Shown one piece after another: positions 1-12,184 of a stretch of 64,000 nucleotides of DNA; the stretch's first letter is position 1; each line of letters starts with the position of its first letter. The stretch is taken from the NCBI GenBank assembly GCA_013420905.1, contig JAAXNY010000010.1, forward strand, positions 930,001 to 994,000, in the 5' to 3' direction. The notes under the pieces are model-generated. The model had not been told where the DNA came from and did no database searches. It saw only the letters and a program-made list of their open reading frames with translations. The stretch is from Collybia mongolica. Taxonomy: Eukaryota; Basidiomycota; Agaricomycetes; Agaricales; Clitocybaceae. The translations under genes were made by a program, and so were the position numbers.

Positions 1-2087
1 AAGTCAGTCCGTTGTCGCGCGCAGATTCACCACCCGCGGTCGTTTCGTAGTATAAAATACCCACGCAAACGCGCAGAATAATGATAATCGAGATAAAATG
101 GTCTTCGGTGGATTGGAAGCTATACGGCGCGAGGCGCCTATAAATCAATAAGGTCGTTGAGTTAATGCAACAATAACATTCGCTGCTTCAGTTTCCAAAA
201 AAAGATAGAATACTTACTCGTGATTAGGATCTATGTATTAAGCGCTTTGCAGGTCCGCAGCCCTAATACCACAGAACGTCTCCGAGACATGTACGATACT
301 CACTTCGGCCGCCCCACAAAACTGACACTAGTTTGTGCAAGTTAATTGACTGTGGGATAAGAAAGGTAGACTTTGCAGAACAAAAGTAGCCATAAAGCAC
401 CGCTTCCTAATAGGTTACGTTGGCGTTAATATTGATTATGAGCAATTGGGGAAGCCGACGAACGAGCAATGGCCCAAGAGCCCATGTGAAGTAACGTTGG
501 CAAACAGATGAAAGAAAGGTTCCTCGACTGGCGAACATGGCAATCAAACCAGAGTATAACTATATAGTAGCATACCCACCTCATTAGCAAATTCAGTTAA
601 TACAGTGCATGGCTATGGGTCCTGACCAATGTAGATTGTTAGTTGAAGTCGACTGCTGATATATCACGATTTGATTTCTACCTTTTCACTCAAGCACATG
701 ATGCAAACTAGTACAGCTGTAGTCTTCTGTAATCCCTGAAAAGAAGGTCGATGGAGGAATGGCGATTTTGTGTCATCAGACTCATGCTGCCTGTGATAAA
801 GCGTGAGGGACGTTCCAGGCCCTCTGCCTGTGTACTAATGCGTTGCATCATTAGTGTTTCCTGGGCTGTCCCGGGTAGGCAGAAACAGCACACGTGCACC
901 CTGTATTTATGCAATGAGAAAATAGTGAAAAACATAGACAATTTCCAGTCATCCGTCCGAGGTAAAAATCTTGGCAAAGACCTGTAAACCGCAATGCGGT
1001 GCGTCATAGGGCCGAAAAGATTTCACCAGAATCAGTCATAATCCTAGTGCGTTTCAACATCTCGACATCTGATAATCTCCGTGATTGTAGCTGCGGTGCC
1101 TGCTAGCTCGTCCTATACGCATCGTGGTCCTGAACACCCAGATCTCTCATGGGTGAAGCGTATGCGTGTGTTGAGCCCGACAGTTTACGATATCAGATTG
1201 CTCCGCGTATCAGTCAACCCGACTGTGGTCCCAACGATGAAAAATTGGTACGAGCCCGCATAGAATGGCCGCGACCCCTTAAGTTTTCAGGCAAGAAGGA
1301 TACACAATGGTATGTGAGGGCATGTGGTGTTGTTGGTCGATGTAATCTGGATTCATTTATGATTCCGATTGATTCGAAGGGCGCTATCAATCTTTGATGA
1401 ATACAAAGATGTAGCCGACCATGCTTATCTTCCACGAGGCTCGGACTTTGTGAGACTGGGAGATGGGCCTGTCGCTTCTCCCTCGTGGTATTTGGAATGG
1501 TTGGCTTTGATCGTTGAGTGTTCCAGTCTGGCGTATGTAGAGCAATACTGTGGAGCAGCCCTGGGACCGTAGACGCCCTTTATAACCCGCAGAGGTCTTG
1601 AAACAGACGGCGAGCGCTAAGAGTTGCAACAATAGTCAGAAACGTGATGGAATGAGATGATGGACAAATGTCAGTGTTGTGGCGTTGCAAGGGGTTTTTC
1701 AGGTTGACAACAAGGCCAACTCATCTTGTTTCTCACCTTCATCCACCGGTGCAGACTCTTTTCAAAGCTGCTCAGTCGATTCGCTCGTCGTTCTTTGCGT
1801 TGACCACGTACTTCGCTAGACCGGCAGGCTCCGCTGGTCTCGTCTAGACCAAACGTAGCACGTATTTTGAGGATTTCATCCAACAATCGTGTTTCTTGTT
1901 TGTTTCTAGCTAGTCCACCGACTCGACGTCAAGGACTTACCACGACTTCTTCAAGTCATCCTATAGCACAGTATCTGCTTTTCTCTGGTTATCCTGGCTG
2001 AACAGACCTAGTCCTATCACCCCAACAACCCTCTAGCCCCCCCCTCCCCCCCACAACCTTGTTCTCACCCTTTAAAACCTTTGTATC
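1..2087. other. Intergenic, no gene recognised
   Basis: Only short open frames without recognisable protein character are present on either strand. The last 60 bases before 2088 are pyrimidine-rich with runs of C (about 2034-2052), a common look for a fungal core promoter and 5' UTR, and probably belong to the SAM-domain gene that starts at 2088. Confidence 0.5.
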
Positions 2088-4254
2088 ATGAGTCTTCGAC
2101 CACCTTCTTCCCCATCGCCATCGCCAGGTCCCAACGAAAACGGTAAGAATGCACATTCTCGCCAATCGATGGGGCCCTCGGCCAGGGGAACACCAGGCAT
2201 GCCCCCAGCATCTCCTCGTCCAGGAGGAGGGCCAAGCGCCAGGCCCACCAGCGAACTTCTAGGAAGCGGCAGTGCGGGGATGTTTCAGACCCCAGAAGGT
2301 ATGTGATATACAGGATATATTAGATCCAGTCTCATTTCTGCAATCAACAGCTGAAGCTCTCGACCAATGGTTCGAAAACCTTCAAAATTATGAAGCTACT
2401 TTAGTGCGTTGGCCTTTTCTTCTGAGACATCGCAGTGTCTGACACTATGAGTAGGAAGACATGGCCGCCGCCTCATTGGACGTTAATTTTAAAGAAGAAC
2501 TCAGTGCCATAGAGCAATGTCAGTCTTCCGCTGTCTTCCTGTGCTTCGACTTACCTTGTTGTACTGTAGGGTTCAAAGTTCTATCAGAAGCCGAGCGCAC
2601 AGCCGCTCTATATAGCCTTCTACAACATTCAACCCAAGTTCAAATCAGATTTTTCATCACCGTCTTGCAACAAATGGCCAGATCCGACCCTATGACTGCT
2701 CTCCTTAGCCCAGCCATGGGAGGTGGGTATTTTTATCCAACTTACTGGACAAGTCTGACACTACCCCCAGGATCTATGCAAAGCCAAATGGAAGCCAAAC
2801 TTGCGGGCATCAAGTCTCCTGGTCTCAAGTCTGGCTTGCCAGCGTCACCCACAGCGCGCAGCTTTAACGCTGGAAATCGGTCATCACTTGCACTAGACAA
2901 TTCATCCAACTTCTTATCTCCAGAATCGGCTGCAAACCCTGGCGGCAATGACGCTGCTGCAACTTTGGCTCAGCAACGTGCAAAGCTGAAGGCTAGCAAT
3001 GCCGTCCATCGCATTTCTGCTCCTGTTCTCACCACAGGCACTGTGGACGGACGGCCCACGTGGGCAGCTGCGACTCAACTCAGCCAGGTTTCAGAACAAA
3101 ATGCCCCAGTACAAGAGATTACTGTCAACGCTTCTCGCCCCAAGAGCACCGAGTTTTCTGGCACATTGGGATCCCCAAGGCCTGGCGCCATTGGCGGTGG
3201 AGACGCCACAGTTCCTGCTGGCGATAGCTGGGCCAGCATGGTCAACACCCCGCTTATCCCGATGTTCCAGAAGGATACTCGTGTTGTTCCTCAGAGTCTC
3301 GATAACAAGCTAAACGATTGGCATAACAAAAGTACTGCCCCCGGTGTGCCTCGCATGGGCGATCCTACCATTCACCGTCGTGCAAAACCCATGGGCAACG
3401 ACGGCAACGACAACCACGGTCACAATAATGGCGGCATGTACGACGACAACGGTAATTTAATAATGCCCGGCGCAAATAACGGACAGCATCAAAATCAGCA
3501 AGCACGCAGTGCTTCTGGCGGTATGCGCAACGTCAGCGGGGGTAACGGTTTCGGTGGACCAGGGGGCTGGTCTGGGGCACGGAGCCCGGCGCTCTCCAAT
3601 ACATCCTCGAACAGGTTCGGCGGTAATGACGACAATGGGAACCTCAATGGGATGAACGGTCTAGGAATGCAGATGGGCGGATTCGGAATGGGTATGGGAA
3701 GCCCCGGACTGGGCATGCCCATGCCAGGGCTCGCAGGGATGAACCCCATGAACCCGCTCAATATGAATATGTTGGCTGCTATGGGTATGGGCCTCACGCC
3801 AGAGGCACAAATGCTTGCCGCACAGATGGCGGCGAGCGGCTTTGGGCAGCCCAATTGGCTTGGAATGCAGCAGCCCGTTTCTGCTGCCTTGGGAAGTGGT
3901 AGACGTGGACCCTCGACCGGAAGGTCTCCTGGAATCAAGAGTACCAACTCGACCACCACGAGCCGCGATGGAGGAACACCAAAAGGAGAAGATGACGTTG
4001 ATCCTGCACTGTTGAATGACGTGCCTGCGTGGTTGAGGAGTTTAAGGTTGCACAAGTACACGCCCAACTTCGAGGGTTCCAAGTGGGAGGACATGGTTAT
4101 GATGGATGAGGCTGCTTTGGAAGCGAAAGGTGTGGCTGCACTCGGGGCGAGGAGGAAGATGTTGAAGACGTTTGAGCTCGTGAGGAAGAAGATGGGAATC
4201 GATGGTGGCCCACCCTCGGGCATTGCCCCCGGCGCGACACTCCAATCCCCTTAA
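2088..4254 (+). CDS. VTS1: Vts1/Smaug-like SAM-domain RNA-binding protein
   Basis: Predicted post-transcriptional regulator that would bind stem-loops in mRNA through a C-terminal SAM domain and promote deadenylation and decay, as Vts1 (yeast) and Smaug (fly) do. Five exons: 2088-2298, 2351-2403, 2455-2518, 2570-2722, 2771-4254; phases close to give 654 aa. Residues about 70-160 contain the conserved N-terminal region (ALDQWFENLQNYEATL, then a helical block with LLQHSTQVQIRFFITVLQQM). The middle is low complexity, with N/G-rich and M/G-rich stretches. The SAM domain lies at about 575-632 (VPAWLRSLRLHKYTPNFEG, then ALGARRKMLKTFELVRKKM). The start is the first ATG after a C-rich leader. Identification rests on this domain order; the RNA target is not visible from sequence. 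Confidence 0.88.
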
Positions 4255-4795
4255 ATGGGGCAAGCTCTAAACAGCGCTGCGGGCTTTTGAAGGCCAGGAT
4301 ACCCACTTTCCCTATTTACTTTCTCTGCTTTTTCGTTGATTCTTCTCTCCTTCCTGGATGTCTGGCTTGGACTTCTACGGTTCTTGATGCCATTTACATG
4401 CAGTCTAACCACATATGCCTCTCCTCTTTCAGTACATCAGTTTATCTGCCCTTACAAAAGCACCTCTCCTCCCCTTTTATGTATACAGGGCTCATTGTCT
4501 ACAGTTCTTGATTTCCAGTAGCACGACTTTGACGAGTACTTTTTTAAATTAAATAATCATGGGCTCCATCCCACTCATTGTCAATCTCAGCGAAATGCCT
4601 CAAGCAATTGGTGATTACGTCCAGCTCTGTACGGGCTTGATCATCGTAGCAGTGGGTTAGACTAAGAAGTTATTGAGAGACATCGAAATGCCACAGGTCT
4701 TACCAACTTGCACTCTTCTGTAGAGAACGAAACTAGATTTGGCAAGGAGTGAATACAAGGTATAAAAAGGTTTACACGACAGATACTATAGATTA
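4255..4795. other. Convergent 3' region between VTS1 and gamma-tubulin genes
   Basis: A 540-bp stretch between two convergent genes. It is T/C-rich and holds the 3' UTRs; an A/T-rich patch near 4540-4560 could carry polyadenylation signals for the forward gene. No further gene was seen. Confidence 0.5.
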
Positions 4796-6635
4796 TTACG
4801 TCCCCTGGTCGCCGTCTTGAGTGCCCTGCAATATGGCGTGGGTCAAGCCTCATTTGAGCCATCGTGGACGAGGTAGAGAACTTACATATGTGATATAGTC
4901 TGGGCTTTCGCATGCCTTGTACTCCTTTAAGAGTTCATCACAAGTAGCACTAGTATGGTAATGAACAACCGTTCAAAAAGGGTGCAAGATAGCAGAATAC
5001 CGAGCATCGTCGAATTCGTCCAGTCCGTTTTCGAACATCTTCTCCTTCTTATATTGTTCCAAAAATGCATTGCGCTTGCGGAGCCTATCGAATTGATCTA
5101 ACATCCGTTTAAATAACTGAAAGTTCATATTTAGACAGGAACCAGCATGGAACACGGATAGGACGAACTGAGGCAATGCTTGTGTGGTTGGCAAGCATAA
5201 GGCCGCTGACGCGATGATTCGTCGTTATGTAAGGAGATTTTCGTGTCAGAGCAACCTGTATGGATGCAGGGCCCCAAGGAATGAAGTTGGCAAGTTGCCG
5301 TTCGCGAATGCGGAGAAGGGATTGATGAACCTGCGGCGATGGATCAGGCTAACGACCCGCCAGTCCAACATATAGAAGAAAAAATTACATCGGTAGGGTC
5401 AACGTCTCCTTGAATGATGTTCAAAATAGAGATGTAGCAAGCGGATTTGCTGGGAGTCGTTAATACCATACGGTTCTTTGGCTGAAGAAGTCGACGCATA
5501 ACATCTAACACTGTCGTCCGCCGGATTGGCTTGGCCTATGGGGACGCTCAGCAGTAATAGAGACAGAAAAGTAATAGTTTACGAACCTTGTCTATTTGAT
5601 CACTGGTAAAAGGTGTGTATGAAGTCATAAGAAAATGACAACGGGGTGTTGGGATGAGAGATGCGATGATGCCGACAAGATCATTATTCATATATCCTGG
5701 GTACCGAAGAGTTTGGGTACTAGCTGCCATTACAGTCGACACCTACAAATATGATGAGAGTTAGCGCGAATGAAAGACTTGAAATCTCACGAGTTGATTC
5801 GTCTGATCGAATGAAGGCGTTTGAACATGCAAACGATCAGCAGATATCCGCGCTAGAGCACCGTTATCGAGCACCACCACAGAATCCGCATGATTCACTA
5901 GACGTTTGAGCGCAAGGAGAGAGTTATAAGGTTGAACTACAACATCTCCCTCTTGAGCATTGGGGAAGACGCTATACGTCTGGATTAGCTTCTTTGGAAA
6001 TTTGTCGTTTAAGCGTTCGAGGAGAAAGGAGCCCAGACCGGAGCCAGTACCACCTGCAATTGAATGCATCATCATGAAGCCCTGGAATTTACCTTTTGAG
6101 GTATGGTCATAAGAAAATCGTGGCGAACAGGCTCACCTCCAACGAATCACTTCCTTCAGCCTCCCGATCAACCATTTCCATCAATTCTTCATATATTCCT
6201 TCCCCAGCAGAGTATCCCTGAGCCCAGTTGTTTCCGGCACCCCCTCCGTCCTTCGAGACGAAGATGTTTTCTGGATTGTATAGATTGGCATATGGAGATG
6301 TGAGGATGTTATTGACAACCTATTGTCTGTCAGCGTAACGAGATGATGTGATCGAGACGCGACGTACAGACCCTTGGCTCTAGATCAACAAGAATGGCGC
6401 GAGGAATATAGTGTTCGTCGTCTGCTTGGTAGAAGAACACGTCCTTTCGATCGCCCCCTTCCGTGGCCCATTCTTCGAGAATGCCCTCTTTATTGATACC
6501 ATGCTCTGCGCATAATCGCTGCCAAAACACAGCACCCACTGTAGAAATATATATAAGTTGCTTTGATTAATTTCAATTGCACTGACTCTGATTTCCACAT
6601 TGTCCAATTTGAACAGTTACAATTTCTCGTGGCAT
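4796..6635 (-). CDS. Gamma-tubulin
   Basis: Gamma-tubulin nucleates microtubules at the spindle pole body as part of the gamma-tubulin complex. Ten exons on the minus strand: 6587-6635, 6372-6538, 6137-6319, 5791-6081, 5587-5742, 5389-5535, 5169-5330, 5001-5116, 4886-4949, 4796-4825, giving 454 aa, the usual family length. The N-terminus begins [16 protein letters not shown]. The GTP-binding tubulin signature (A-G-G-T-G-S-G) is at residues 142-148. Gamma-type features include [16 protein letters not shown], the [17 protein letters not shown] block and the [16 protein letters not shown] helix. The last exon encodes only nine residues before the stop. First exons are small (49 nt), common for basidiomycete tubulins. 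No lesion was seen. Confidence 0.95.
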
Positions 6636-6881
6636 GGTTAAGACTGATAAATTGTTGACGCGTTTCAGGACGCGTTCAAATCATGGTGTACAAATCAAAC
6701 AACGACAAACACACCCCCTCTCCCAAAACTATGGCGACTTGTTAGCCAACGGTCACTTAGGGTTCCACACAAGCCAGCAAGGACGTTGAAACAGCGAAAT
6801 TTTGTTGCCTCGTAATAAAAATATCGGGACTGGTGTAACTACATAAAATCATTCGACAAACTTCGATACCCTAATCCCCCA

Positions 6882-9800
6882 TCACGTACGACTCCATGCA
6901 GTAACAGTCGCCGCAAATCCGTTGATATTGCCACTCTGGTTAATTATACCATTTCCCGCAACGGAGAGCTGGAACGTTGTCGCAACAGTAGAAAGGCTGT
7001 AAACCGATACTGACGAGCTAGAGTCGATGTTGAGAATCTGGTTTTGGCAGGTTGCTGGGGCAATGCAATCTTGGTTGTAGTTCTGTGAAGGAATGTAGAG
7101 TCAGAGACACCCGAAAAAAATTAATGTGGTAGCTAACCGAGAAGAAACTATAGAGACCAGCACCTGATTTCGACGTCGTAATCAGTGAAATACACAGGCT
7201 TTTTGAAAGGGAAATCATATACCGAATACAATGATATCAGTAGATGTCGCGACATTCAATGCCCATGAACTCGTCAAACCACTGAGGCTGGGGTCCTTGA
7301 AGGACGAATTGATAGAGAACGGGGCCGGGGCAGCTGGACTCGGTTGGAAATAAGGCTACATTTCCTTTGTGAGTTGGCCAGATCAATTGCAGATTCCGTG
7401 CTTACACTTTCAGTTTGAATCAAACCCATATAGTGGTTCCTTGCGTTCACCAAATTATATTGGTATATAACGTGATGTTCAGCTATTAGCAGGAAGATGA
7501 GCTATTCTTAAAGTTATTAGCCAAGGTTTTTGAAATAACTCACAGGCTGGAAAGAAGAAGATTTAGAACCATATCATTGCCTCAGGATGAAATCCACGTA
7601 CCGGTGCCAATCATCCAAACAGGGCCAGCCGATTCGGAGAGAATACCACGGCCAGAGTATATAGAAATCTGAGATGAGCCATCACCGTCAAGGTCGTGGT
7701 CAGCGAGCCAAACCCAGGTTCCCTGAGGTTATGAATATCAGGCTCGTGTTATAAGCTTACGAATTCAGAAAGACGTACCTCGAGATAGGCGGTCGATGCT
7801 GGAGTGAGATGGAGTGCAAGGAAAGCTGCCATGCAGTTCGCAGTGCCACCAGAGCCGCTACTAGGGCACTGAGATCTCTCGAGATTGGTACCGGCAGCTG
7901 TAAATCCGCGTTAGGATGATACAAGGCTTCATATGTGGCAGACCCACCTCCTCCGAGCCTGATGTGTGAGTCCCACATACCAGCCCCAGCTTTTTGACCG
8001 GAAGGCTCTTTAACGTTCCACTCAACAACAATGGCTCCCCCAGCTAAGGAGGGAATTATTACTGAAATCTCTATGAAAAATTTGAATTTACGTACCAGGG
8101 CCAATCGTTGTAAAGAGCATGTCTGAGATCTCGACGGTGCCTTGCGAATTGGTGTCACCGACTTTGACCACAACTTGGGGGTTGGCTTGATCGCGGAAAG
8201 CGCTGCCGGATCCCGCGATGACTGACCATGCTTCACCCACAATCTGGGTTCCAGCAGGAATAGTGAGGGTCGATGAGACAACATAGGTTCCTGCATCGAA
8301 GAAAATAATTTTGCACCCGGCGAACTAAAAAAATTAACGAATGTCTTCTTTTGATCGAAATTCAGAAACAGGAAGGCAAACCTTGGCAAAGATGGCCTTG
8401 AGAGCTGCAGTATCATCGGTCCTTCCATCACCCCTAGCACCATTGTCCCTGACACTGACAAACTGGCTGACAGCGTAATTCGCGTATTGTGGGTGCATCT
8501 TGCCAACGATTTTGCCAGCACTGTCGAGTAATACGGAGGGCTTGTTGGCTGCGTGGATGCTGCCTTGGGTAAATCTTGCAGCCGAGTTTGTGCCTGTGAA
8601 CACATTGCCCTGTCCCCAAGAGGAGATGGTTGTGGTACCACCAGACAGGACCACGGCTCCTCCAACAACCCCAACAGCGGTAGGGACATTGTTGAGCCTG
8701 GCGTTGTTGAGGACGATGGAGCCCGCGAGTTTTCCGTTGCTTGGGTTAGATGTACGAACAAAGATAGGTGTGTTGGTGACGGTCGCATCTATGATAGCTT
8801 GTGCTCCCGTGCTCTATAGCCACCAGACATGACATGAGCTTCATTACCCAAAAAGGGGCGGAATGCCTCACTTGTGTTCCCTGGGTAGTACCCCCAGTGG
8901 CTAAGTCGAACCCAACCTAGACAGGAAAATCAGAACATGGATATCGTGCATAACGAAAATACTTGGATTTACAAACCTGACAGTTGTTGATGTTTACACC
9001 CTGGAATGTCCATCCTAGTAAAGAACCATGAGATAGTTGTCATTAACCAAATCGGGACAACATACCCCAGTTCCATAAACTGTAAATACCGATTTGGGCA
9101 TTGTTCACAGTGATATTTCGGACGGTGAATCTGAGTGCATTATATGAGACTTCAGCTTTACCGACATCTAAAACGGAGACTCACTGTTGGTTTCCAACCC
9201 AGATACCGAATTTTCCTGCCACACGGTGAGATGTGATATTATAAATAAGGTTGTCGCGGAATTACCTCCGTTAAAGACCAGGTCACCCATAAAGCCACCG
9301 CTGCGAAGTAAATCAGCCACCCTATCGACCTAACAAAGGCGATATTGTTACCGCACCTTCCGTTTTCCATCCAGATACCCTGATGGGCGGTGTTGGAAGC
9401 CGTCGACATGTGCACAACAATGTTCATCAAAGACGTGGCCTGTGCAACTTGCCAATGCAACCCAGTACCCTGCGACTTCTCGGCGGGAACTCTAAGATAT
9501 GAACGTAAATTTTCGATAGGTCTGAAATAAAATAAAGAATGGTGTACCGTCTGAGGTCAATCACGAAATTCCTCACGGACCGGAAGCTAGAAGTGAGAGT
9601 AATTTATTTTTTGCTTTTTCAGACAAGCAAGCAACGTACAAATTGTTCTGGTTGGTATAATACTGGGCTCCACCCCCTCCAGGGATGTAAGGGTCGGCAT
9701 CTAACAATATCAATGAGTCATAGTAAAGTGCGTATAACCCCGAAGTCACATACCGATAACTGCCATTCCATCAAAGGAAGACGCGGCAAGCAGTGTGGGA

Positions 9801-10429
9801 GGCCTTTTCGCGTCTCCGATCATCTGAGTGTAGTAGTATGGGATAATTGGTCGGGAGATGAGATAAGTTCTAAGTATGGTGGTGTGAGTATTGGGAGATT
9901 ATCGCATATTCGTAAACACGAACCCTTGAGGGAAGTAGACGACAGCGGGTGTTACTCTATTATCGATATGAAAGGGTTATGCGATGTGATGGTGGCGAGA
10001 GGTGTGGCACATACGTCGAAGAATGGCAAGACCCTCCACCGCAGCGACTGCCTGCGGTAATGGCGTTGCTAGAAATCACATCAGCAAGTTAGTGGAAAGA
10101 TATGTTAGACGATCTTACTTTATGGCTGTGGTATCATCAGTAACACCATCGCCTCGGGCGCCGAAGTCCTAAGAATGATATTGAGCTTGAAGCCTAGGCA
10201 AAACTGTGGCCTAATGACATACTTTAACATTCCTAAAAACCTGGTAACCGCCGGGATTGGAGTTGTATGCCGCAATTCCTTGATGCCTGATTGTTTGCAT
10301 CCAGTAGGGATCTCCAGCTGCAGCAGTTCCGGCCCCCAACGGAGAGGAACAAGATGTGCCAAGCCCGGAGACGAATGTTATTGTGCTGAGCACAACGCCC
10401 AAGGCGAGCGTCGAGAATAGAGAGCGCAT
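6882..10429 (-). CDS. Secreted GH55 exo-beta-1,3-glucanase
   Basis: Predicted glycoside hydrolase family 55 enzyme releasing glucose or gentiobiose from beta-1,3-glucan outside the cell, for fungal wall remodelling or glucan scavenging. The start MRSLFSTLALGVVLSTITF is a signal peptide. Two repeated pectate-lyase-3-type beta-helix entries are visible, DFGARGDGVTDDTTAI near 10160 and RDNGARGDGRTDDTAALKA near 8430, matching the two-helix GH55 fold. Other family blocks are PAVVYFPQG, QMIGDAKRPPTLLAASSF and ADPYIPGGGGAQYYTNQNN. The C-terminus ends in a Ser/Val-rich repeat and TVTAWSRT before the stop at 6882. The gene has many short introns (at least a dozen) and I did not fix every boundary. A TATA-like box stands about 56 bp upstream. 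No frameshift was noticed in the blocks read. Confidence 0.85.
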
Positions 10430-10484
10430 GCTAGTGAGACTTATGCCTTACTGGGCAATGCTTGAAACTGTCCAGCCTCAGGGA

Positions 10485-10492
10485 TTTTTATA
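10485..10492 (-). promoter_or_regulatory. TATA-like box of the GH55 gene
   Basis: Read on the minus strand the sequence is TATAAAAA, 56 bp upstream of the GH55 start codon, a normal spacing for a fungal core promoter. Activity is inferred only. Confidence 0.5.
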
Positions 10493-11443
10493 CCATCGAA
10501 AGACCTCTATTACATGTATACTTGTGGTGTTGAATGTCGGCTGAGTCCAACGTTTCGAGGCAGCCACAAGTTCGCGTGTCACCATGGGACTAGAGGCCAT
10601 ATGCTGATTACACTCCGCATGATGCACTTTCACATTTCAGCCTTGAAGTTGACTTCCTAGATAAGTGAATGTCGGGTCGATATCTGATCCATATGTGCGG
10701 ATCCAGATGTGCATGCTGACAGAGAATCAGCTGCTCCGCTTTGGAACACGCGGATGTGGTAGAATTTTACCTTATTCCTCGGAAAAATTGGGTTTTTGCC
10801 AACGTCGTCCCATCTGATACCTTCTATATGTGTGACCGAGGGGCATTTTCGAGTCGGTGACCCGTAGTCATTAGTTTCTTATGCCGTGATGAGGGCGACT
10901 ACCACCCAGATGGGGCGAACTGACCCTAACGAGTAGATAGTCCATAATCCCAGCAGTGTGGCAGTCGAAGCCAAGGCGAGCTTCTCCTATCTCACATCCA
11001 GAGGGTCCTACGGCGCCATGTGCCCAATGTCCATCTGTTCGTTACTCTATTTCGATACCGATGAGATCATCAGAATGTAAAAGGAATATCCAAAAGGCCC
11101 GAAATGAAGGGTAGAAAGTAGTTAAAAGACTATAGTCAGATCGGCGCCAGCGTTAGAGGATGTCCCGGTTGACTCTAGTCGGGAAGAGAGCTGTTCACTG
11201 ATTGATTTCGAAGACGGGTGTCTCGATAGAGCAAGGGTCTCGGACCGATAACGCCGACATGAACATCCGATTTCAGAGGAGTCGATTTGGCAATGCTCGT
11301 TGATAAGAACTTCGAAAGCTCACTGAATTACAGGCCATTAAAGCCATAGCACAATTATATTTTGTCATAAAACAGGCTGGTGGAGTATGTTTCAGGACCT
11401 ATACACATATGCAGGCTCTCAGAGTGCCTAGAGTTTACCGCCA
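10493..11443. other. Intergenic, upstream of GH55 gene
   Basis: About 950 bp between the GH55 core promoter and the MITE-like element. No open frame with protein character on either strand; presumably holds upstream control sequence for the glucanase gene. Confidence 0.45.
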
Positions 11444-12081
11444 CCTAGGCTAGGGTTCCGGAAGAAACCCCTTATTTATTAACGTCATAGTTTCTAACAG
11501 GTTAGTAACATGTTAGTTACTAACTCGCTCAAAAGGGTATGTTAAATATTGTTAATAACCAAATTGAAAAGCAGTCTCACAGATCGTTTGAATCTATTAA
11601 TTCCTATTGATGATTAATCACTAACCATCCCCCCCACACACTGCTACCTCAGGACTGCATGGCAATGGCATAATCCCACTCTTTGCTCAGTTTATCTGGA
11701 CAGTTTTGGGCAACTTTGGGTGATTGATCCGGATTTTTCACCTACCTCTGAAAGATTATTGAAAAATTATGGAAATCACAATTTTTCTCATATTGCTCTA
11801 ATACTATGACCTAACCTCATTATCATCATGGCTTTCTGCCTCATGCATAGTCTTACAAGCTCTAAAAACCTTACTTGACTGATCTTACATCTCCAATTTT
11901 GTTAATATGTTCTCAGAGAGTTCAGGGGAGGTTAATATCACTCAGAAGAAAGTAAAAGGGCCAGATATAGTGCAGGAAGATGGAGGCCAAGGGCCTAACT
12001 GGGATTGGTAGGGGGAGGGATTTTTTCACAATTATTAACATGTTACTAACCTCGGAGTTTCTTCCCGAACCCTAACCTAGG
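11444..12081. mobile_element. MITE-like element with terminal inverted repeats
   Basis: A 638-bp AT-rich non-coding segment bounded by inverted ends. The left end (11444-11470) begins CCTAGGCTAGGGTTC; the right end read in reverse (12081-12054) begins CCTAGGTTAGGGTTC. About 24 of 27 positions agree. A second, perfect 16-base inverted pair lies inside: GGTTAGTAACATGTTA at 11500-11515 and its reverse complement at 12036-12051. No transposase frame is present, so it would be a non-autonomous element. The outer CCTAGG is itself a palindrome, so the exact end and target duplication (TA or CTAG) cannot be separated. The class of transposon is unknown to me. It ends 104 bp before the EH1 start codon. 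Confidence 0.75.
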
Positions 12082-12184
12082 CATCACATGAGGTTCGAGT
12101 CATTGAATATGACGTCGCTTCTTCCATTCCCAACCTCGCGGCCTCAAGAGTAAAGTGAATTGCGCCATAGCTTACTCGTAACCC

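Noticed and set aside
3495..4223. 242-aa open frame on the minus strand
   Set aside because: Antisense to the Gly/Met-rich part and SAM domain of the VTS1-like gene; Pro/Ile-rich shadow.
7757..8788. 343-aa open frame on the minus strand
   Set aside because: Runs through exons and introns of the GH55 gene; only other-frame segments carry GH55 motifs, so this long frame is not the translated one.
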